Below are positions 36,448 to 45,733 of a DNA stretch of 64,000 nt, one piece after another; the first letter of the stretch is position 1; the number at the start of each line of letters is the position of its first letter. This stretch comes from Nostoc sp. PCC 7524. Lineage in GTDB: Bacteria; Cyanobacteriota; Cyanobacteriia; Cyanobacteriales; Nostocaceae. The translations under genes and the position numbers were made by a program. The stretch is from the NCBI RefSeq assembly GCF_000316645.1, contig NC_019684.1, positions 558,001 to 622,000 of the forward strand, read 5' to 3'. The notes beneath the pieces were generated by a model. That model ran no database searches, had not been told where the DNA came from, and saw only the letters and a program-made list of their open reading frames with translations.

Positions 36448-37314
36448 TTACTGTGTCCTTAAATCCATCCAGCGACGCGTACCAAAATATTTACAAGCTC
36501 TGGCAGCAACTTTCGCGGCTTGTTCCAGGGCATCACTAAAGCTAGCTTGTAAAATATAGTGGCAAAAAGCACCGTGAAAAATATCTCCAGCCCCTAGTGT
36601 ATCAACTGCCTGGATAGGAGGTACAGCGATCGCGCCAGATTGACCATGACTTGAGTAGGCAATTGGCTGTTCTCCGTGGGTAATGGCGATGTGGGGAATT
36701 CTCAAGGCGTGGAGATAGGCGAAAACTTCAGACTCGGAGTGACAGTTGGGGGGGTGAAAGTTAGCTGAACAAATGGCGTAATCTACTAATGGCAAGACTT
36801 GCTCAAATCCTGGTTTCCAACTACCACCATCAATGACGATAGGGAGATGATGAGCCTTGGCCATTTGGGCGATCGCATATCCTACGGCCATTTGATGTCC
36901 ATCTATCAAGATGATATCTATATTATCTAAGATATCTGGTGGAATAGAGGTGCTATTGGCTTGAGTTTTGACAGCGTTGATGGAAATGACCGCCCGTTCC
37001 CCGGTGGTTTGGGTGACAATAATTGAAGATACAGGTGGAGGTGTATTGATACTGGGTTCCAGATCAGCGATCGCTACATTATATTTAGTTAAATCCCCCC
37101 GAATTAACTGCGTCATCGGGTGTGAACCCAACACACCTAAAACTGTAGCTTGATTACCGAAATAACTAAAAGTTACAGCCGCATTAGTAGCCGGGCCGCC
37201 TGCTGCTACAGTGTAGTCAGATGCAACTAACTTTTGATTAGTTTGCGGGGCAGATTCCGCTAAATAAATTAAGTCTAAAGTGATTAAACCGATGAATAAA
37301 CAGTGATTGATCAT
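36448..37314 (-). CDS. PfkB/ribokinase-family sugar kinase
   Basis: 288 residues from the ATG at 37314 (MINHCLFIGL). A longer frame to 37356 is created by the CAATAGG repeat and is rejected. The N-terminal glycine motif is ASDYTVAAGGPATNAAVTFSYFG and the C-terminal catalytic motif VDTLGAGDIFHGAF carries the catalytic Asp. It phosphorylates a sugar or nucleoside with ATP; the substrate is not predictable. It is five bases upstream of cysQ, so the two are likely one operon. Confidence 0.9.
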   Translation of the reverse strand: MINHCLFIGLITLDLIYLAESAPQTNQKLVASDYTVAAGGPATNAAVTFSYFGNQATVLGVLGSHPMTQLIRGDLTKYNVAIADLEPSINTPPPVSSIIVTQTTGERAVISINAVKTQANSTSIPPDILDNIDIILIDGHQMAVGYAIAQMAKAHHLPIVIDGGSWKPGFEQVLPLVDYAICSANFHPPNCHSESEVFAYLHALRIPHIAITHGEQPIAYSSHGQSGAIAVPPIQAVDTLGAGDIFHGAFCHYILQASFSDALEQAAKVAARACKYFGTRRWMDLRTQ

Positions 37315-37359
37315 TAGGTAATAGGTAATAGGCAATAGGCAATAGGCAATAGGCAATAG
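37315..37359. repeat. CAATAGG heptamer array
   Basis: About six tandem copies of (C/T)AATAGG, directly upstream of the sugar kinase start. The same heptamer recurs at 39647-39720 and 59964-59998. It is the long tandem heptamer class of heterocystous cyanobacteria. Confidence 0.9.
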
Positions 37360-37419
37360 TTATTCTCCCCTGCTTCCCCTGCTTCCCCTGCTTTCCCAGT
37401 CCCCAGTCCCCAATCCCTC

Positions 37420-38286
37420 ATGCAGACAGATCCCAAACCAGCAACACTATATATAGTTGGTACACCCATTGGTAACTTAGAAGATATCACCTTTAGGGCG
37501 GTGCGGATTTTGCAGAATGTGGATTTGATTGCTGCGGAAGATACGCGCCATACGGGGAAACTGCTACAACATTTACAGGTGAAAACACCACAGATAAGCT
37601 ATCACGAGCATAATCAGAGTAGTCGTATCCCAGAATTATTAGAGCATCTGCACAGTGGCAAAGCGATCGCTCTAGTTAGTGATGCGGGGATGCCAGGAAT
37701 TTCTGATCCAGGGTATGAATTGGTGCAGGCTTGCATTGAGGCAAAGATTTCTGTAGTTCCTATCCCTGGTGCAAGTGCAGCGATTACAGCGTTGAGTGCG
37801 GCGGGTTTGCCAACAGATAAGTTTGTGTTTGAGGGTTTTTTACCTGCGAAAAGTCAGCAACGGCGAGAATATTTAGAGACTTTACAGACAGAATCCCGCA
37901 CTATAATTTTCTACGAATCACCCCACCGTTTGCGGGATACTTTACAAGATTTAGCAGAGATTTGGGGAAGCGATCGCCAAATTGTCCTGGCACGGGAGTT
38001 AACTAAATTGTATGAGGAATTTTGGCGAGGTAGTATTGGGGATGCGATCGCCTACTATCAACAACGGGAACCCCAAGGGGAATATACCCTAGTGATAGCA
38101 GGGAACCCACCCAGCCAACCACTACTCACAGAAGCACAATTGAAGGACGAATTAGAACAATTAATTCGTCAAGGTGTATCGCGATCGCAAGCTAGCCGAC
38201 AATTAACCAAATATACTGCCCTGAACCGTCGCCAAGTTTATCAAATAGCTCTTTCGATTGTGATTAATGAAGGGAGTGGGGAGTAG
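37420..38286 (+). CDS. rsmI: 16S rRNA (cytidine-1402-2'-O)-methyltransferase RsmI
   Basis: 288 residues. Family motifs are LYIVGTPIGNLEDITFRA, IAAEDTRHTGKLL, ALVSDAGMPGISDPGY, PGASAAITALSAAGL and IFYESPHRL. RsmI uses SAM to methylate the ribose of C1402 in the decoding centre of 16S rRNA, working with RsmH. The length is normal. The C-terminal helical extension (GVSRSQASRQLTKY) is also typical. A single gene divergent from the sugar kinase. Confidence 0.96.
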   Translation: MQTDPKPATLYIVGTPIGNLEDITFRAVRILQNVDLIAAEDTRHTGKLLQHLQVKTPQISYHEHNQSSRIPELLEHLHSGKAIALVSDAGMPGISDPGYELVQACIEAKISVVPIPGASAAITALSAAGLPTDKFVFEGFLPAKSQQRREYLETLQTESRTIIFYESPHRLRDTLQDLAEIWGSDRQIVLARELTKLYEEFWRGSIGDAIAYYQQREPQGEYTLVIAGNPPSQPLLTEAQLKDELEQLIRQGVSRSQASRQLTKYTALNRRQVYQIALSIVINEGSGE

Positions 38287-38526
38287 GGAGTGGGGAGTAG
38301 GGGACAGAGGAGCAGAGGAGCAGAGGAGCAGAGGAGGATGTAGCATCAGCTTGTCTTACGATGGCGTAAGCCTACCCGCAGGGTGGGAGTGAGGGGAGAT
38401 AAGGTAGAAAAGCTAGAATTTTTACCCAATCCCCAATCCCCAATCCCCAATTCCCAATCCCCAATCCCCAATCCCCCATCCCCATTTTTGCTAGGCTAAA
38501 CTTATAGGACTGAGAGATTTGCTGCC
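38287..38526. repeat. Intergenic low-complexity repeats
   Basis: GGAGCAGA and GGGGAGTAGGG repeats come first, then a CCCCAATC tandem run (38427-38480). No gene is present. Confidence 0.65.
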
Positions 38527-39342
38527 ATGTCTGTAGCTAAAGATTTAACAAACCCAGAATATGTTATCTTTCCTCCAGGGGATTTATACAGTGACGAGCC
38601 GCCTTTGGAAAGTTATCTACATTTACAGCAAATAATCCTGTTATTAACCTGCTTAGAATGGTGGTGGCAAGAACGCAATGATTTTTTTGCTGCGGGTAAT
38701 CTGACGATTTTTTACAGTCCAAAACAGTTGAAATCTGAACATTTTCGCGGCCCGGATTTTTTTGTCGTGCTGGGAACGGAACGCAAACCGCGTAAAAGTT
38801 GGGTTGTCTGGGAAGAAGAAGGTAAGTATCCCAACGTCATTATCGAACTACTATCAGATTCAACTTCAGCTACAGACAAAGGCTTAAAAAAACAAATTTA
38901 CCAAGATATATTTCGCACACCTGAATACTTTTGGTTTGATCCCAATAACTTAGAATTTGCTGGCTTCGTTTTACTGGCTGGTAAATACGAGCCAATAGCA
39001 CCAAATCCCCAAGGTAGATTATGGAGTCAGCAGTTAGAGCTATATTTAGGGGTTGAGCAGCAAAGTTTACGCTTTTACACTGCTGACGGGGAACTTGTAC
39101 CCACACCTGACGAAGTTGCACGGCAGCAGATACAGCGCGTTGAAGAAGTAAAACAGCGTGCTGAAGAAGCACAACAGCTTGTTGAACAGGAAAAACAGCG
39201 TGCTGAACAAGAAAAGCAGCGTGCTGAACAGGAAAAGCAGCGTGCTGAACAGGAAAAGCAGCGTGCTGAACAAGAAAAACTACGCAGCGATCGCTTGGAG
39301 GCGAAGCTGCGAGAATTAGGTATAGATCCAGATGCTATTTAG
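38527..39342 (+). CDS. Uma2-family (DUF820) nuclease-like protein with repeat coiled coil
   Basis: 271 residues. The first 200 residues are a PD-(D/E)XK-like Uma2 fold; visible marks are FRGPDFFVVLG (acidic), YPNVIIELLSDST (ExL type) and IFRTPEYFWFDP. The C-terminal 70 residues are a coiled coil of at least four exact heptads AEQEKQR, encoded by a 21-bp tandem repeat (GCGTGCTGAACAGGAAAAGCA). Uma2 proteins are very numerous in cyanobacteria and their function is unclear. The stop overlaps the end of a convergent small gene by four bases. Confidence 0.88.
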   Translation: MSVAKDLTNPEYVIFPPGDLYSDEPPLESYLHLQQIILLLTCLEWWWQERNDFFAAGNLTIFYSPKQLKSEHFRGPDFFVVLGTERKPRKSWVVWEEEGKYPNVIIELLSDSTSATDKGLKKQIYQDIFRTPEYFWFDPNNLEFAGFVLLAGKYEPIAPNPQGRLWSQQLELYLGVEQQSLRFYTADGELVPTPDEVARQQIQRVEEVKQRAEEAQQLVEQEKQRAEQEKQRAEQEKQRAEQEKQRAEQEKLRSDRLEAKLRELGIDPDAI

Positions 39343-39545
39343 CTATCTTCTGGTAAAACCCATTTTGGCGGTTCCATCATTTTTTTTCGCAGACGTTCTT
39401 CTGCGATGGCTAACATTTGGTCTAAAGAAGTCTCAGCAATGAATTTTGAGGCAGCCTCTCTAAACTCAATGTTTGGGCATTTATCGCCTAAAACGCAACC
39501 GTTGACGCAGGCTTGAGCGCAGTTAATTTTCTGCTCCACAGTCAA
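39339..39545 (-). CDS. Small Cys-motif protein of unknown function
   Basis: 68 residues. The N-terminus carries four cysteines, CAQACVNGCVLGDKC (9-23), which could bind a metal or an iron-sulfur cluster. The remainder is helical and charged (EERLRKKMMEPPKWVLPEDS). I do not recognise the family, but a compact gene with its own ribosome site (GAGAGGAATTG) before the ATG looks real. Confidence 0.7.
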   Translation of the reverse strand: MTVEQKINCAQACVNGCVLGDKCPNIEFREAASKFIAETSLDQMLAIAEERLRKKMMEPPKWVLPEDS

Positions 39546-39646
39546 TTCCTCTCTAAATCGGGCTTTTTTCTACCCTGAAGGTAAATTTTACCTTGCTAGT
39601 TGTTTACAAATTGGTCTAAATACTTACCATTTTAGAACAAGAGTGA

Positions 39647-39720
39647 ATAGGCAATGGCTAATAGGCAATAGGCAATAGGCAATAGGCAATAGGCAATAGG
39701 CAATAGGCAATAGGCAATAG
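39647..39720. repeat. CAATAGG heptamer array upstream of mnmE
   Basis: About nine to ten copies of GCAATAG/CAATAGG in uninterrupted tandem, with a degenerate first unit (GCAATGGCTAATAG). Followed by a CCCCAAT tract. Confidence 0.92.
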
Positions 39721-39817
39721 TTTTTTCTCCCCCATCTCCCTCATCTCCCCAGTCCCCAATCCCCAATCCCTGTTACCCTATCTATATATATGCAATCTCT
39801 GGCTCAAAAGATAGCTC

Positions 39818-41209
39818 ATGTCGCAACTGTTGGCTACAACTGGAACTATTGCCGCGATCGCTACTGCTGTTGTCCCCCAACAGGGTAGTGTAGGTATTGT
39901 CAGGGTTTCTGGTTGTCACGCAATGGGGATTGCTCAAACTTTGTTTGATGCTCCAGGCAAGCAAGTTTGGGAAAGCCACCGCATTCTTTATGGTTACATC
40001 CATCATCCCCAAACACGCCAGTTGGTAGATGAAGCTTTGTTACTCATCATGAAAGCACCCCGTTCTTATACCCGTGAGGATGTGGTGGAATTTCACTGTC
40101 ATGGTGGAATTATGGCAGTGCAACAGGTATTACAATTGTGTCTGGAACATGGCGCAAGGTTGGCGCAACCGGGAGAGTTTACTCTCCGTGCCTTTTTAAA
40201 TGGACGATTAGATTTAACTCAAGCGGAAAGTATCGCGGATTTAGTTGGAGCCAAATCACCCCAAGCTGCTCAAACAGCTTTAGCTGGGTTACAGGGAAAA
40301 TTAGCCCATCCCATCCGTCAGTTACGCGCCAACTGTTTGGATATTTTGGCAGAAATTGAAGCTCGGATCGATTTTGAGGAAGACTTACCTCCGTTGGATG
40401 ATAAACAGATAATATCAGATATTGACAGCATTGCCGGAGAAATCAGCAAGTTACTGGCAACTAAAGATAAAGGTGAACTGCTGCGTACAGGTTTAAAGGT
40501 GGCAATTGTCGGTCGGCCAAATGTCGGCAAGTCTAGCTTGTTGAATGCTTGGAGTCAGAGCGATCGCGCGATCGTGACTGACTTACCTGGGACAACCCGC
40601 GATGTTGTCGAGTCTCAGTTAGTCGTGGGGGGAATTCCTGTACAAGTGCTAGATACAGCAGGCATTCGGGACACAACAGACCAAGTAGAAAAAATTGGTG
40701 TGGAGCGATCGCGTCATGCTGCTAACACAGCAGATTTAGTCTTGTTTACCATCGATGCTGCCACAGGTTGGACAGATGGCGATCGACAAATCTATGAACA
40801 GGTGCAACACCGTCCGTTAATTCTCGTAATTAATAAAATTGATTTAGTAGAAAAGCAACGCATTCATGCTTTAGAATATCCCCATCATATAAGCCATATT
40901 GTTCACACAGCAGCCGCCCAAAATCAAGGTATTGATGCCTTAGAAACTGCAATTTTAGAGATAGTCCAAGCAGGAAAAGTACAAGCTGCTGATATGGATT
41001 TAGCTATTAATCAAAGACAAGCGGCTGCACTCACGCAGGCTAAAGTTTCTTTAGCACAAGTACAAGCAACAATTGCCCAACAATTACCCCTTGATTTTTG
41101 GACAATTGACTTAAGAGGCGCAATTCAAGCACTCGGAGAAATCACTGGGGAAGAAGTGAGTGAATCTGTACTTGATAAAATTTTTAGTAGATTTTGCATC
41201 GGTAAATAA
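39818..41209 (+). CDS. mnmE: tRNA modification GTPase MnmE
   Basis: 463 residues. The N-terminal folate-binding domain is followed by helices and an inserted G domain: G1 GRPNVGKSS (about 231-239), G2 LPGTTRD, G3 DTAGIRD, G4 NKID. The C-terminus ends FCIGK, the conserved catalytic Cys motif. With MnmG it installs the carboxymethylaminomethyl group on wobble uridine 34 of certain tRNAs, using GTP, tetrahydrofolate and glycine. The length is normal. mnmG is not in the window. Confidence 0.97.
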   Translation: MSQLLATTGTIAAIATAVVPQQGSVGIVRVSGCHAMGIAQTLFDAPGKQVWESHRILYGYIHHPQTRQLVDEALLLIMKAPRSYTREDVVEFHCHGGIMAVQQVLQLCLEHGARLAQPGEFTLRAFLNGRLDLTQAESIADLVGAKSPQAAQTALAGLQGKLAHPIRQLRANCLDILAEIEARIDFEEDLPPLDDKQIISDIDSIAGEISKLLATKDKGELLRTGLKVAIVGRPNVGKSSLLNAWSQSDRAIVTDLPGTTRDVVESQLVVGGIPVQVLDTAGIRDTTDQVEKIGVERSRHAANTADLVLFTIDAATGWTDGDRQIYEQVQHRPLILVINKIDLVEKQRIHALEYPHHISHIVHTAAAQNQGIDALETAILEIVQAGKVQAADMDLAINQRQAAALTQAKVSLAQVQATIAQQLPLDFWTIDLRGAIQALGEITGEEVSESVLDKIFSRFCIGK

Positions 41210-41230
41210 TATAACTAACACAGTATTAAT

Positions 41231-42001
41231 ATGTCTTTTATTGATGAATTGAATCATGCCAATACATTAATTGTAGGAGCTAGCCAAGGCATTGGTTTAG
41301 GTTTTGTGAAAAAATTGCTCCAAGATGACAGAATCAGCAAAATTTATGCAACCTATCGACAACCAAAATCATCTGCTGAGTTGCTAACTTTAGCTAATCA
41401 ATATTCTAACCGTCTAACTTGTTTAATGTTAGATATTACTGATGAATTACAAATTGCTGAAACTATACAAAAAATAAGCACTCAAACCGATAAATTACAT
41501 TTAGTAATTAACTGCGTGGGATTGCTACACGACAGTGATTTACAACCTGAAAAAAGTTTAAGACAAATAAATGCCGATAATTTATTACGTTACTTCCAAG
41601 TAAACAGTATTGGTGCTGTACTGTTAGCTAAACATCTTGTACCGTTGTTTCGCCATCATGAGTCTGCTGTTTTCGCTACCATATCAGCTAAATTAGCCAG
41701 TATTGGCGATAACCAACTTGGTGGATGGTATGGCTATCGTGCTTCTAAAACTGCACTCAATATGTTTATGCGAAATGTGGCGATTGAGTATGGTAGAAGT
41801 TGTCCTAATACAGTAGTTGTAACTTTACATCCCGGTACAACTGATACACAACTTTCTCGGCCATTTCAAAAAAATGTATCTGCGGAAAAACTATTTTCAG
41901 TTGAACGCACCGTTACCCAATTACTCGCTGTTATCGAACAACTTCAAAAAGTTGATAGCGGTACATTTTTCTCATGGGATGGAAGTAGATTACCTTGGTA
42001 A
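41231..42001 (+). CDS. Short-chain dehydrogenase/reductase
   Basis: 256 residues. Cofactor motif LIVGASQGIGLGF (about 13-25), the NCVGLL segment in place of NAG, active-site S in ATISAKLASIGD and the catalytic YxxxK in YGYRASKTALN. It resembles the CsgA/C-factor-like branch of SDRs (TLHPGTTDTQLS). It probably oxidises or reduces a small alcohol or ketone with NAD(P). It starts 21 bases after mnmE and converges on the peptide gene at 42012. Confidence 0.9.
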   Translation: MSFIDELNHANTLIVGASQGIGLGFVKKLLQDDRISKIYATYRQPKSSAELLTLANQYSNRLTCLMLDITDELQIAETIQKISTQTDKLHLVINCVGLLHDSDLQPEKSLRQINADNLLRYFQVNSIGAVLLAKHLVPLFRHHESAVFATISAKLASIGDNQLGGWYGYRASKTALNMFMRNVAIEYGRSCPNTVVVTLHPGTTDTQLSRPFQKNVSAEKLFSVERTVTQLLAVIEQLQKVDSGTFFSWDGSRLPW

Positions 42002-42011
42002 AGGTAAAAAT

Positions 42012-42257
42012 CTAAAGGTAGAACCAGTTATAAATAGACCTTGAATAATCTATGGTATAAATTTTGTTATCGTGGAAATTGAACGAGTAAGAACCAGTAT
42101 AGTAGGTATTCTCAGTACCATTTATACCACCACTAATATTGGTTACATGAACGTACATATACCCTCCCGATACAGTTTCAGCTTGAAATGAAGGTAGTTC
42201 GTGTATCAACAACCCTATATTATGAACATATAATTGAGAACTTACTATTTGATCCAT
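42012..42257 (-). CDS. Double-glycine leader peptide, member 1
   Basis: 81 residues. The leader, residues 1-32, ends QAETVSGG, so a predicted cleavage at 32/33 leaves a 49-residue core that opens YMYVHVTNISGGINGTENTYY and ends DNKIYTIDYSRSIYNWFYL. The core has no Cys, is rich in Tyr, Asn and Ser, and shares its end motif with three neighbours. I do not recognise a named family. It may be a bacteriocin-like or signalling peptide exported by the DevBCA-type exporter nearby. An AGGAC ribosome site precedes the ATG. It converges on the SDR gene. Confidence 0.75.
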   Translation of the reverse strand: MDQIVSSQLYVHNIGLLIHELPSFQAETVSGGYMYVHVTNISGGINGTENTYYTGSYSFNFHDNKIYTIDYSRSIYNWFYL

Positions 42258-42495
42258 TGTCCTACTTGAGTGGTTAGGTTTGTGATTTAGGACATTTCAG
42301 TTGTTAGCTGAAATGGCTTACAACATTTTGGCTGAGATGTAATGTTTGAACAACAATTGTGCTGATATAATGCAGGTAAATTTCCCAGATTTCCTACATT
42401 TATTAAATGGAGTAATTTAATAACTACTCTGTTACGCTAACTATCGTAAGCTCTATGAGCAAGTTTTTACTTTCAAGTCTCAACAAGTGTCGAAA

Positions 42496-42762
42496 CTAAT
42501 AAATAAATGTATTATAGATTGACCTTGAATAGTCTATTGTATTAATTTTATTATCGTGATAGCTAACCGAATATGCACCACCAGCTTCAATTGTATTATC
42601 TCCTCCTGAATTCTTGATATTTACACTATCAGTAATGTTATTAATATAAAATCCGTAGGGATAACCACCTCCTGCTATAGTCTCTGCTTCCTCTGAAGTT
42701 AGATTGTAGATAAATGTCTTTATAGGATTAATATATAAACCAGTAATTACAATTTTAGCCAT
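42496..42762 (-). CDS. Double-glycine leader peptide, member 2
   Basis: 88 residues from the ATG at 42762, which follows a GGAGGA ribosome site; the longer frame to 42909 is rejected because it lacks one. Leader: MAKIVITGLYINPIKTF then NLTSEEAETIAGG, with GG at 31-32. Core: GYPYGFYINNITDSVNIKN, an internal EAGG, then HDNKINTIDYSRSIYN. It is a close tandem duplicate of member 3; their upstream 45 bases are also alike (AAGTAAGTAG-TGTCATGAATTGCGTA). Function is inferred only from the leader and context. Confidence 0.78.
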   Translation of the reverse strand: MAKIVITGLYINPIKTFIYNLTSEEAETIAGGGYPYGFYINNITDSVNIKNSGGDNTIEAGGAYSVSYHDNKINTIDYSRSIYNTFIY

Positions 42763-42925
42763 GATTTTAGTTCCTCCGAAGTAAGTAGCTGTCATGAATT
42801 GCGTACACCGAAACACAATAAATCTTAAGTTAGAGAGTATTTTCGCTAAATACTCTGCTACACTTATTATCATCAGTCCTATCAATAATTTTCTAGTTTC
42901 AATTCTCAATAATTTCTACAATCTA

Positions 42926-43189
42926 CTAAATAAATCTGTTATGGATTGACCTTGAATAGTCTATTGTATTGATTTTATTATCGTGGTTGCTGACAGAATA
43001 TATACCACCAGCTTCAATTGTATTATCTCCTCCTAAATTCTTGATACTCACCTCATCAGTAACATTATTAATATAAAATCTGGAGGGATAACCACCTCCT
43101 GTTATAGTATCTACTTCCCCTGTAGTCAAATCGTACATAAATGTCTTTATAGGACTAAGATGTAAACTGGAAAGGACAATTTTAGTCAT
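42926..43189 (-). CDS. Double-glycine leader peptide, member 3
   Basis: 87 residues from the second of two adjacent ATGs (MTKIV). Leader ends GEVDTITGG with GG at 31-32. The core GYPSRFYINNVTDEVSIKN, internal EAGG and HDNKINTIDYSRSIHN closely match member 2, which marks a recent tandem duplication. No Cys, no membrane helix. It is the first gene of the leftward peptide group and has about 720 bases of upstream DNA, shared with the rightward exporter operon. Confidence 0.78.
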   Translation of the reverse strand: MTKIVLSSLHLSPIKTFMYDLTTGEVDTITGGGYPSRFYINNVTDEVSIKNLGGDNTIEAGGIYSVSNHDNKINTIDYSRSIHNRFI

Positions 43190-43192
43190 CAT

Positions 43193-43913
43193 TTTATTTC
43201 CTCACAAGTAAGTAGTTGTCATGAATTGCGTAAACCCAAATATATAAAAAACCTTCACTCAAAATTGACCTTTAATTTATTGTATTAATTAACTTGCTTA
43301 CAAGGTTATTATATATGAAACTCCATTGTGCAACCATTATTTTACGATATTTTTAAGACATAAAACAATTTTTTTGTCCATAAAAAAGATTGTCAAATTA
43401 GCAGGTTTTATCTAAAATAAACCAGTCAAATAACTACATAAGTAAATTGGCTACGCCTCCCATAAGGGATACAGAAATCAAATTGGATTGCTTGGAGCGA
43501 TCGCTGTTGTTAAGTGCAAGTGCAATGGGGTAAATCTATTGCAAACATTACAGCTTTCGGAAGTGATTCCTAAAAAGCTTTTCCATATAATCATTCTTAA
43601 CACACCACAACCAAGGTGTTCATTGGATAAGGTGATTCCTTAGCTTCGACAGATAATTATAGATAAAAACAAGTTGTAATGTATGAAACTTACTCAGTAC
43701 ATATCATCAACAATCTAGTTGATAAAAAATTACAACGCATCATATTTTGCTTTTGTACATATCTTAGTAATCATCTCTATTTTGTCATTTTCTTTCGTGA
43801 GATTTAGTCTCCAATCCCGCATTGATTCATGATAGTGATATTTAGCTAATGCTTAATAAGCATACAATTATCTGAAATAGAATTCAATTTGCTCCTTATT
43901 TAGAGAAAAAATA
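43193..43913. other. Divergent intergenic region of the peptide cluster
   Basis: About 720 A/T-rich bases between leftward peptide genes and the rightward operon, so promoters for both should lie here. One GCGATCGC-type site is near 43498. I saw no gene, no convincing named operator and no riboswitch. Confidence 0.5.
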
Positions 43914-44186
43914 ATGGCTAAAACAATTACTCCTGACTCACCTGCAATTGATGTCAAGGCTTTGCTAAATGAGATACTTCCAGTGCAAGCAGAGACTGTA
44001 TTAGGGGGTGCTACTATTGTCGATTTAACTAATATTCAGGATGGTATAAATACCATTTCAAATAGCTTGAGTATGCTCTCTGTCAGTGGCAACAAGCTCT
44101 TTACTATTGACTTCTCCAGAACGACTATCAATCTGGTAATAGTGTTACCTCAATCAGAACCAACTGTTCTAAGTTGGCTTCTGTAG
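43914..44186 (+). CDS. Double-glycine leader peptide, member 4
   Basis: 90 residues. Leader ends EILPVQAETVLGG with GG at 31-32, exactly as in the other three. The core reads ATIVDLTNIQDGINTISN and later GNKLFTIDFSRTTIN, a diverged form of the NKIxTIDYSRS end motif, plus a distinct hydrophobic tail (LVIVLPQSEPTVLSWLL). It is the first gene of the rightward unit and is followed after 93 bases by the DevB-type adaptor, which is the best evidence linking the peptide family to this exporter. Confidence 0.78.
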   Translation: MAKTITPDSPAIDVKALLNEILPVQAETVLGGATIVDLTNIQDGINTISNSLSMLSVSGNKLFTIDFSRTTINLVIVLPQSEPTVLSWLL

Positions 44187-44279
44187 ATTGAATTAATTAA
44201 GCAGATGGCATAGATATCTGCACAAGCTTTCTACTGTTTTGATCCATTTATAGTATTCACAAACTGGAATGAAATAATT

Positions 44280-45467
44280 ATGGTATATAAACAAAGGCAG
44301 CCGTTGACAAAACCTAACGGTTGGTGGTCGATCATGTTGACAGCCTCTACTGCTGTAATTGCTAGTATAATTTCCGTCTACAGCTTTTCACAATATCAGT
44401 TGAAATCTCAATTGGACTCACCAACACGCAGCACTTCTCCTGTTATCACTGCTGTTACAGCTTTAGGATATCTAGAACCGGAAGGAAAAGTTATTCGTTT
44501 ATCTGCTCCTAATTCTCAAGGAGGTGTTCGAGTAGCAAAGCTCCTTGTCAATCAAGGAAGTTCGGTACGTCAGGGACAAACAGTTGCTATTCTTGATAGT
44601 TATTATCCTCGTCTTGCAGCCTTAGAAAAAGCACAAAAACAAGTCCTAGTTGCTCAAGCTACTCTTAATCAAGTGAAAGCTGGTGCAAAAACTGGAGATA
44701 TCTCTGCACAGAAAGCAATCATTGCTCGCCTGGAAGCTGATTTGGATGGAGCGATTTCTGTACAAAAAGCCACAATTACTCGTCTAAAAGCTGAGTTACG
44801 TAATGTGGAAAGCGAAAATCAGCGATATCAACAGTTATACAAAATAGGTGCGATTTCAGCTTCTGATTCAGAAGCGAAGAATTTACGTGTCGAAATTATT
44901 CAACAACAGTACAAAGAAGCTAAAGCTGATCATAAGCGGATTATAGAAAACATTCAAAAGCAGCTAATGGAGGCCAAAGCCAAGTTTAAGAGTATTACAG
45001 AAGTTCGTCCTACTGATGTGCAAGTAGCGCAAGCTAATGTCGAGAGTGCAAAAGCTTCAGTGAAACAGGCTCAGGCAGAGTTGGAACTAAGTTCTGTGCG
45101 ATCGCCTATATCTGGACAAATCCTGAAAATTAATACTCGTCCTGGAGAAATTGTCAGTGCTACAGGAATAGCAGACTTAGGTCGTACACAGCAGATGTAT
45201 GTAGTAGCAGAAATTTATGAAACCAATATTAAAAAAGTACGTCTAGGTCAGTCAGCCGTTATTACTAGCGATGCGTTACCAAAGGAACTGCACGGAACAG
45301 TTACAGATATTGGTTTACAAGTCGGCAAACAAAATATTTTCAATAATTTACAAGCTGACACAGATAACAAAATAGTTGAGGTCAAAATTCGGATCAATAA
45401 TATGGAGGATCTCAAACAAATTACTGCTCTGACTAACTTACAAGTGCAGGTACGCATTGATATATAG
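44280..45467 (+). CDS. devB-like: DevB-type HlyD membrane fusion protein
   Basis: 395 residues. One N-terminal membrane helix (IMLTASTAVIASIISVYSF), then the lipoyl half ALGYLEPEGKVIRLSAPN with VRVAKLLVNQGSSVRQGQTVAILDS. A coiled coil (about 115-265) follows, then the second half SPISGQILKINTRPGEIVS and a beta barrel. ALGYLEPEG is characteristic of DevB, the adaptor of the cyanobacterial DevBCA exporter. It should connect DevC/DevA in the inner membrane to an outer-membrane channel such as HgdD (TolC). It lies between a GG peptide and devC. Confidence 0.92.
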   Translation: MVYKQRQPLTKPNGWWSIMLTASTAVIASIISVYSFSQYQLKSQLDSPTRSTSPVITAVTALGYLEPEGKVIRLSAPNSQGGVRVAKLLVNQGSSVRQGQTVAILDSYYPRLAALEKAQKQVLVAQATLNQVKAGAKTGDISAQKAIIARLEADLDGAISVQKATITRLKAELRNVESENQRYQQLYKIGAISASDSEAKNLRVEIIQQQYKEAKADHKRIIENIQKQLMEAKAKFKSITEVRPTDVQVAQANVESAKASVKQAQAELELSSVRSPISGQILKINTRPGEIVSATGIADLGRTQQMYVVAEIYETNIKKVRLGQSAVITSDALPKELHGTVTDIGLQVGKQNIFNNLQADTDNKIVEVKIRINNMEDLKQITALTNLQVQVRIDI

Positions 45468-45733
45468 AGTTACAAAGAAAGTTTTGTTAATACATCAAAC
45501 AAAAAATCTTGTAATATTTAACAGATAACTAACTTTAATTGGAAAATAAAGTTAACTATTACTAGATAGCATTTACGTGTTTAAGTTACAGCATAAAGAT
45601 TATTACATTGCAATCAGCAGTCTTGCTTTAATTAGGATAGGAGCTTAATTTGTGCTGATTTTAGTGAAGTCTAGTGTCTATTGTTCAAGTATTTTAGTCA
45701 GCAATATTATCTTAATATATTTGGGTTTCTAAG

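Noticed and set aside
37315..37356. N-terminal extension of the sugar kinase ([14 protein letters not shown])
   Set aside because: Those residues are translated from the heptamer repeat; the ATG at 37314 fits the family start.
39647..39720. Possible CRISPR or protein-binding iteron array
   Set aside because: Pure tandem CAATAGG heptamers without spacers; the known simple-repeat class of these genomes.
42763..42909. Long N-terminal extension of peptide member 2
   Set aside because: A GGAGGA ribosome site lies directly before the ATG at 42762, and the shorter start aligns with the other three leaders.
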